From: Candidatus Korarchaeum sp.
GTDB taxonomy: Archaea; Korarchaeota; Korarchaeia; Korarchaeales; Korarchaeaceae
Direction: 5' to 3'
Length of the DNA stretch: 64,000 bases
Assembly: GCA_038888615.1 (NCBI GenBank)
Contig: JAWAID010000001.1
Coordinates: 682,001-746,000 of the forward strand
Of this stretch, positions 59,882 through 64,000 are shown piece after piece. The notes beneath the pieces are model-generated. The model had not been told where the DNA came from. It saw only the letters and a list, made by a program, of their open reading frames with translations, and ran no database searches. Within the stretch, counting starts at the first letter, position 1. Each line of letters opens with the position of its first letter. The translations under genes were made by a program, and so were the position numbers.

Positions 59882-60258
59882 AGCGGCCTCGCTAAGATCA
59901 GCAGCATCCATTTGGGGCCTGGTGCGGAGAAGGTGAGCAGCCCCAAGAGGAAGCGCGCTAGGAGCATTATCAACCACGCTACTAGCGATATCATGGCCGC
60001 TTGAAACCAGCCCACCTTGAACCAAGCTTTCAGGACCCATATCCATATCAGCAACGTTATCAGCTTCTCAAGGATTCCTAACGGTGTGAAGGAGAAGATG
60101 AAGTATAGGACTGACTCTATGATCGACCATACGAATGCTAAAGAGAGCACTGAGAGGAAACCCCTTTCCCTTTCCCTCGGAAGAACTAACTTCTGAGCTA
60201 CCCATATGATCACGCTGCTCACGATGAGCGTCACTATGAAGCCCCACACAGCGCTCAT
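59875..60258 (-). CDS. hypothetical four-helix membrane protein
   Basis: Not recognised. 127 aa with about four hydrophobic helices (FIVTLIVSSVIIWVAQKL, LAFVWSIIESVLYFIF, LITLLIWIWVLKAWF, ISLVAWLIMLLARFLLGLL). It shares the AT-rich promoter at 60284-60299 with the JAMM gene. Its end overlaps the eIF2B-like gene by 7 bp. Confidence 0.65.
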   Translation of the reverse strand: MSAVWGFIVTLIVSSVIIWVAQKLVLPRERERGFLSVLSLAFVWSIIESVLYFIFSFTPLGILEKLITLLIWIWVLKAWFKVGWFQAAMISLVAWLIMLLARFLLGLLTFSAPGPKWMLLILARPLH

Positions 60259-60283
60259 CTCGGATCACCGCGCACGATCCTCG

Positions 60284-60299
60284 AAAAATTTAAATATTT
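60284..60299. promoter_or_regulatory. bidirectional TATA element (membrane protein / JAMM)
   Basis: AAAAATTTAAATATTT is nearly palindromic. It is about 26-35 bp from the ATG at 60258 and the TTG at 60323, fitting TATA spacing in both directions. Confidence 0.55.
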
Positions 60300-60322
60300 C
60301 GGCCCATGTGGAGAGGAGCCCC

Positions 60323-60739
60323 TTGCGAGGATCGAGGCGGAGGCTCTTCATCCGGAGGGAAGTCCTCAGCGATATAGTCGAGCATATGGATGAGGAGATC
60401 CCGAGGGAGGCTTGCGGTTTACTCTTGGGGATCAGTGGAGGTGATGTCGTATTCGTAAGGGCCAGCATCAGAGCTAGGAATCTGAGCGAGTCCCAGTTGC
60501 TGTATGAGGTAGATCCCCTGGACACCTACAGGGCTCTGAGGGAAGCTGAATCTCTGGGCTTGGAGTTGGTGGGCGTCTACCACAGCCACTGCTTCGGAGA
60601 ACCACTGCCCTCACGCATCGACTTAGAGAGAGCAGTTCCGGGGCTGATATACTTGATAGTCTCTGGAGATAGGAGATTTAAGGCTTTTGAAATGGTAGAA
60701 GGGGAATTTAAGGAACTAGAGGTCTCCGTAGAGTTCTAA
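60323..60739 (+). CDS. JAMM/MPN+ metalloprotease
   Basis: Zinc isopeptidase fold. Glu29 in REACGLLLG, and HSHCFGEPLPSRID gives H-x-H-x7-S-x2-D, the complete JAMM motif. 138 aa, the size of archaeal stand-alone JAMMs such as those that cut ubiquitin-like SAMPs. It lacks a Cys/cap extension. TTG at 60323 after GGAGAGGAG is preferred; a GTG at 60308 and longer frame are less likely. A possible substrate is the MoaD-MoaE fusion at 8.2 kb, or other beta-grasp conjugates. Confidence 0.9.
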   Translation: MRGSRRRLFIRREVLSDIVEHMDEEIPREACGLLLGISGGDVVFVRASIRARNLSESQLLYEVDPLDTYRALREAESLGLELVGVYHSHCFGEPLPSRIDLERAVPGLIYLIVSGDRRFKAFEMVEGEFKELEVSVEF

Positions 60740-60806
60740 ATGGAACACAACCCAGCGTTCCGTGAGTAAGCTTTTTTAATTCCCCCGACTCATGAGTTGG
60801 AGCCGC

Positions 60807-61817
60807 ATGAGCCTCCTGCACTCGCTCACGGATCTCGAATCAACCGAGGGACCTAGACCCCGATCCAACTTGGAGTTAATAGATAAGGTGCTCTCAGGGG
60901 AGCTCACCGGAAGGCTGGCGAGCTTCGTGAGGAGAAGGTACGCTACCTGCCCCAACTCCACCCTTAATCTCTCCGAACTGGCTTCGAGCTTAGCCAGATC
61001 CAAGGAGGAGGCCTTATCGGGGCTGGATTCCCTTCTAGCCACAGCTTGTAAGGAGTTGGAGGAGAACAGGATGAAGTGCTACGTCGCCGAGACGCGCGAC
61101 GAGGCTAGGAAGATAGTGGGGGAGATAGTGGGTAGTGGGAAGCTCGTCCTCAAGTCCTTCTCCCTGACGCTGGAGGAGTGCGGTTTAGGGGAGCAATTGG
61201 CTGCAGCTGGCAATGACGTCTACGATACCGAGTTCCCCAGCGCTGCTAGCGAGCTAGGTGAGGAGATCGACCTTAGAGCTTACAGGGAGAAATTGGAGAA
61301 GGCTGACTTCGGGATCACCGATGTAGCGTCCCTCTCAGTGGACCCGGGGGCCCTCTTCCTCCTCCCCAGGAGCGGCATCGAGAGGTTGATTTCCATGGTT
61401 CCCCTGAAGCATATAGCCGTAGTTGGCATTGATCAGCTCGTTAGGAGCTACGAGGAGGGATTTAAATACGTGGAGCTAGCGATGAGGCTCGATAGGGAGC
61501 TCAGCTACGCTGGAGTCGTGGGCGGTCCGAGCAAGACCGGGGATATCGAGAAGAAGGTGGTCTACGGTGCTCATGGGCCCAAGGAGGTGCACGTGATACT
61601 CCTTGACGATGGGAGGAGGGAGGCATCGACCAGGAGCCCCTTCAGGGAAGCCCTCTCAATACCCTCGCTCGGGAAGGTACCCTGCCACCACTTATGGCCT
61701 TTCTGGAAGGCTATTCTCCGTATGGATGGCTCTAAGGAGCTCGCGAGCTCCTTACTGAGGAATGGTGATACTAAGCACTTGGGCATCGATTTAACCCATC
61801 TGCTCGAGCTCCTCTGA
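60807..61817 (+). CDS. LUD-domain protein, LutB paralogue without Fe-S ligands
   Basis: Resembles the LUD part of the LutB protein on the opposite strand: CYVAETRDEARKIVGEIV, GKLVLKSFSLTLEECGLGEQL, VASLSVDPGALFLLP, PLKHIAVVGIDQLV, GPKEVHVILLDDGRREA. Where LutB has CLRCGACQYLCPVFW, this has SIPSLGKVPCHHLWPFW, so the ferredoxin Cys are gone but the surrounding residues remain. The second cluster is missing. The ATG at 60807 suits a TATA at 60769-60781; 60792 is an alternative. It overlaps lutB by 27 bp (convergent). Confidence 0.75.
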   Translation: MSLLHSLTDLESTEGPRPRSNLELIDKVLSGELTGRLASFVRRRYATCPNSTLNLSELASSLARSKEEALSGLDSLLATACKELEENRMKCYVAETRDEARKIVGEIVGSGKLVLKSFSLTLEECGLGEQLAAAGNDVYDTEFPSAASELGEEIDLRAYREKLEKADFGITDVASLSVDPGALFLLPRSGIERLISMVPLKHIAVVGIDQLVRSYEEGFKYVELAMRLDRELSYAGVVGGPSKTGDIEKKVVYGAHGPKEVHVILLDDGRREASTRSPFREALSIPSLGKVPCHHLWPFWKAILRMDGSKELASSLLRNGDTKHLGIDLTHLLELL

Positions 61818-62972
61818 TCTCATCACCCTGCTCCTGATGCCCCTCAGGATCCTCGCTTGGTCTATGCGCATGGGACAGGCCTCCTTACACCTACCGCAGA
61901 GCAGACAGGCGAAGGAGTGCTTACCAGCCTCCTCCTTACTCCCCGTGATGTACTCCCATATCACGCCTATCCCACCGGAGTAGACCGACTTGAGGCCTCC
62001 CCAGTAGCCGGCGACCATCCAGAAGACGGGGCATAGGTACTGGCAGGCACCGCACCTCAGGCATAACAGAGCCTCCCTGAGGAGAGGGTCCCTGGAGCTC
62101 TCGATCCTACCGTTATCGAGGAAGATCACGTGAAGCTCCCCCGGGCCCATGTCCCTCTGCGGTCCTCTCACCAGGTTCACGTAGGAGGAGACCTTGTAAC
62201 CGCTGTACCTGGTTATGACCTCCACCACCCTCCAAGCGTCCCCCATCGTGGGCACCACCTTATCCATGCCCACTAAGATTATGTGCTTCCTGGGCAGCGA
62301 TATCGATAGCCTCACGTTCGACTCGTTCTCCATTATGAACGCACATCCCTCGTCAGCGGCGAAGACGTTAGCTCCACTGATCCCGACATCGGCTTCAAAG
62401 TACTTCCTCCTCAGGAATCCCCTGACCAAGGAGACCATGCCCTCCACATCGTCCCCATCCACGTCGACCCCCAGGAAGCCCCTCAGGAACTCAGCGATCC
62501 TCTCCCTGTTCAGGTGGATCGATACCGTTATGAAGTGCATTGACTTCGGCCCCATGAACTGCACCAGGAACTCCCCCAAGTCCGTCTCGTAGACCTCCTT
62601 ACCTCCCTCAGCCAGGTGCTCCCTTAGCCTCACCTCCTCGCTGACTATGCTCTTGCCCTTCACCAACACCCTGCCGTCACCCACGATCTCGTCCACTATC
62701 CTCCTCGCCTCCTCAGCCGTGCCAGCTGCGTAAGCGAAACCACCGTTCCTCTCCACGCTCTCCATAGCGGCTTTCGTGAGGTCCTCGATCCTATCCAAGC
62801 AGCTCACCTTGACCCTCCTAACCTCATCAGCTAGCTCCCTCAATCTAGGGTACTTAGCGAACACGCTCTTCCTCAGTTCCCAGTAGGAGAGGATGGCTCT
62901 ATCGAGGGAAAGCCTGAGGAACTTGTCAGAGCTAGCCTTAACCAATAACCTACTGACATCAGCCAAGTTCAT
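61791..62972 (-). CDS. lutB: LutB-like LUD and 4Fe-4S protein
   Basis: Part of the LutABC-type lactate oxidation complex. The LUD domain (~80-290) includes YAAGTAEEARRIVDEIVGDGRVLVKGKSIVSEE, ISGANVFAADEGCAFIMENESNVR and PRKHIILVGMDKVVP. Two clusters follow: CLRCGACQYLCP and CLLCGRCKEACP. 393 aa. ATG at 62972 overlaps the lutA stop as ATGA. Confidence 0.85.
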   Translation of the reverse strand: MNLADVSRLLVKASSDKFLRLSLDRAILSYWELRKSVFAKYPRLRELADEVRRVKVSCLDRIEDLTKAAMESVERNGGFAYAAGTAEEARRIVDEIVGDGRVLVKGKSIVSEEVRLREHLAEGGKEVYETDLGEFLVQFMGPKSMHFITVSIHLNRERIAEFLRGFLGVDVDGDDVEGMVSLVRGFLRRKYFEADVGISGANVFAADEGCAFIMENESNVRLSISLPRKHIILVGMDKVVPTMGDAWRVVEVITRYSGYKVSSYVNLVRGPQRDMGPGELHVIFLDNGRIESSRDPLLREALLCLRCGACQYLCPVFWMVAGYWGGLKSVYSGGIGVIWEYITGSKEEAGKHSFACLLCGRCKEACPMRIDQARILRGIRSRVMRSEELEQMG

Positions 62973-63910
62973 AGTAAGACCTCCGCGAGATCCAGTACCC
63001 TAACCCCGGTCCCCTTGGACTCCCTCTCCAGGTTCACCAGGCATATCGGGCAGGAGACTATCACACATCCAGATCCGGTCGACTTGAGCTCCTCGAATCT
63101 CTTCTTGGCTATCTCGGAGGATAACCTCGGGAAAATGGATTCAATAGGACCCCCGCAACACCCTGTGAACTCTCTAGAGAACTCAGGCTCCTTCAAATGG
63201 ATTCCAGCCCTCTCCAATAGCTCCCTAGGCTGCTCTATCAGGCCGTTCCACCTGGCGAAGTAGCAGGGATCGTGGAGCGTAGCTTCCATCCCTCCCTGAG
63301 GTCTCGGCTCGTAGCCCCTCTCCAAGAGCAGCTCCGTGTAATGAACTACCTCGAGGTCGAAGCTCTCGATGTGCTCTCCAACGAGGTACCTTAGCATGTA
63401 GGTGGTGTGAGGATCCACCGTTATCACCCTCCTGGCCCCGGCCCCGTAAAGCCTCTCAACCACCCTCTTAACCTGGGCCTCGAATAGGGAGTCCATCCCC
63501 AGGTCGTGGTAGAGGACGCCGTTGTAGGGCTCCCTCCTGATGTAGGCGAAATCTATGCCCGAGGTCCTGAGGGCCAGGGCTATCCTCCTCAGTAAGCTGA
63601 GGTATCTCCCACCGGGGGGCCTGAGCAGCCCAGCGGCATCCAGGCCCAGTGAGAGCATCAGCTTATCCATCTTCATAGCGGCTCCCAGGAAGCTGGGTCC
63701 GAGGGACTCGAGTCGTTTGAGTAGCCCCGAGAGGGCTCTTATCCGGGGGACCATCTGGTAGAGGCAACCCGTGTAAAGCACGGAGTCGCCTCTCTCAGGG
63801 ATCCCCAAGCCCTTAGCCCATTCCCCACAGCTCTCCTCGCTAACGCCGAGGGGGTTTCGAGTCCTACTAGCGTTGATCTCCATAAGTTCCCTCAGCGTGC
63901 CTAGATCCAT
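62969..63910 (-). CDS. lutA: LutA-like CCG-domain (heterodisulfide reductase-type) protein
   Basis: Two cysteine-rich CCG repeats: the first LYTGCLYQM, degenerate, the second HDPCYFARW with FTGCCGGPIES and SCPICLVNLE. Such proteins act with LutB to oxidise lactate or pass electrons at FeS centres. 313 aa, longer than bacterial LutA (~240). Leaderless ATG at 63910, with TATA (AACTTTATTTAG on this strand, about 63931-63945). The right end of the window carries no other gene. Confidence 0.82.
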   Translation of the reverse strand: MDLGTLRELMEINASRTRNPLGVSEESCGEWAKGLGIPERGDSVLYTGCLYQMVPRIRALSGLLKRLESLGPSFLGAAMKMDKLMLSLGLDAAGLLRPPGGRYLSLLRRIALALRTSGIDFAYIRREPYNGVLYHDLGMDSLFEAQVKRVVERLYGAGARRVITVDPHTTYMLRYLVGEHIESFDLEVVHYTELLLERGYEPRPQGGMEATLHDPCYFARWNGLIEQPRELLERAGIHLKEPEFSREFTGCCGGPIESIFPRLSSEIAKKRFEELKSTGSGCVIVSCPICLVNLERESKGTGVRVLDLAEVLL

Positions 63911-64000
63911 ACCGCGTCCGGCTGACCCGAGACTAAATAAAGTTAACTTTCCACTGCAGTTGCGCGTTCCGGCTGATCCTTTTTTCGATCGTCCGGACGA

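Noticed and set aside
1-64000. CRISPR array or rRNA genes
   Set aside because: No regularly spaced identical repeats of 24-37 bp with unique spacers, and no conserved rRNA strings, were seen.

Overview
This window comes from an archaeon, most likely a hyperthermophile of the Korarchaeota/Thermoproteota side. The evidence is a dense set of archaeal information-processing genes: TFS, RpoN, an Rpb8-type RpoG, S2, S6e, S28e, L7Ae, L24e, eIF2-gamma, aIF5B, both RFC subunits, Orc1/Cdc6, Fap7 and Taw1. It also has a cupin-type phosphoglucose isomerase, archaeal TATA boxes about 26 nt upstream of starts, many leaderless genes, and many TTG/GTG starts. RpoG (Rpb8) is known from crenarchaea and Korarchaeum, so a Korarchaeum-like genome is my best guess. 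I could not run a search to confirm it.

Layout. 0-8 kb: amino-acid permease end, acetamidase, aroA, TFS, NYN protein, DUF373 protein, coiled-coil protein, HD hydrolase, moaA and moaC. 8-16.6 kb: a MoaD-MoaE fusion, thiolase, EtfA/EtfB, a HEPN/MNT module, an acyl-CoA dehydrogenase, a PLP-less threonine-synthase-like protein fused to a winged helix, and a corrinoid protein. 16.6-24.3 kb: MFS transporter, peroxiredoxin, and a BMP-type nucleoside/sugar ABC transporter interrupted by a degenerate structured segment. 24.3-28.8 kb: a tightly coupled operon of a DUF2207-like membrane protein with a Cys-Ala tail, a PqqD/radical-SAM/SPASM enzyme, Sir2 and a two-domain GNAT. 29-40.3 kb: translation, transcription and replication genes. 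40.4-51.6 kb: a surface protein, AAA ATPase, tRNAs, PRC-barrel protein, RpoG, a TFB-like/HerA operon, Fap7, UMP kinase, Taw1, translin and RibK. 51.6-54.5 kb: an accessory strip with a broken TnpB, a second HEPN/MNT pair and short repeats. 54.5-64 kb: a tungsten-cofactor-type radical SAM enzyme, thrB/thrC, glyA, an eIF2B-like protein, a JAMM protease and Lut-type LUD/Fe-S proteins.

How the genes fit together. Acyl-CoA dehydrogenase, ETF and thiolase suggest fatty- or amino-acid acyl-CoA oxidation. MoaA, MoaC and MoaDE supply molybdopterin for Mo/W enzymes, and the radical SAM enzyme at 54.6 kb would serve a tungsten oxidoreductase outside the window. The JAMM protease at 60.3 kb could process the MoaD-MoaE fusion. 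The best candidate for an undescribed system is the 24.3-28.8 kb operon. There, the cytosolic tail of a membrane protein carries two perfect copies of the nonapeptide CACVSCACA, encoded by an exact 27-bp duplication, next to a PqqD-domain radical SAM enzyme. A second strong candidate is the non-enzymatic threonine-synthase/winged-helix fusion coupled to a corrinoid protein.
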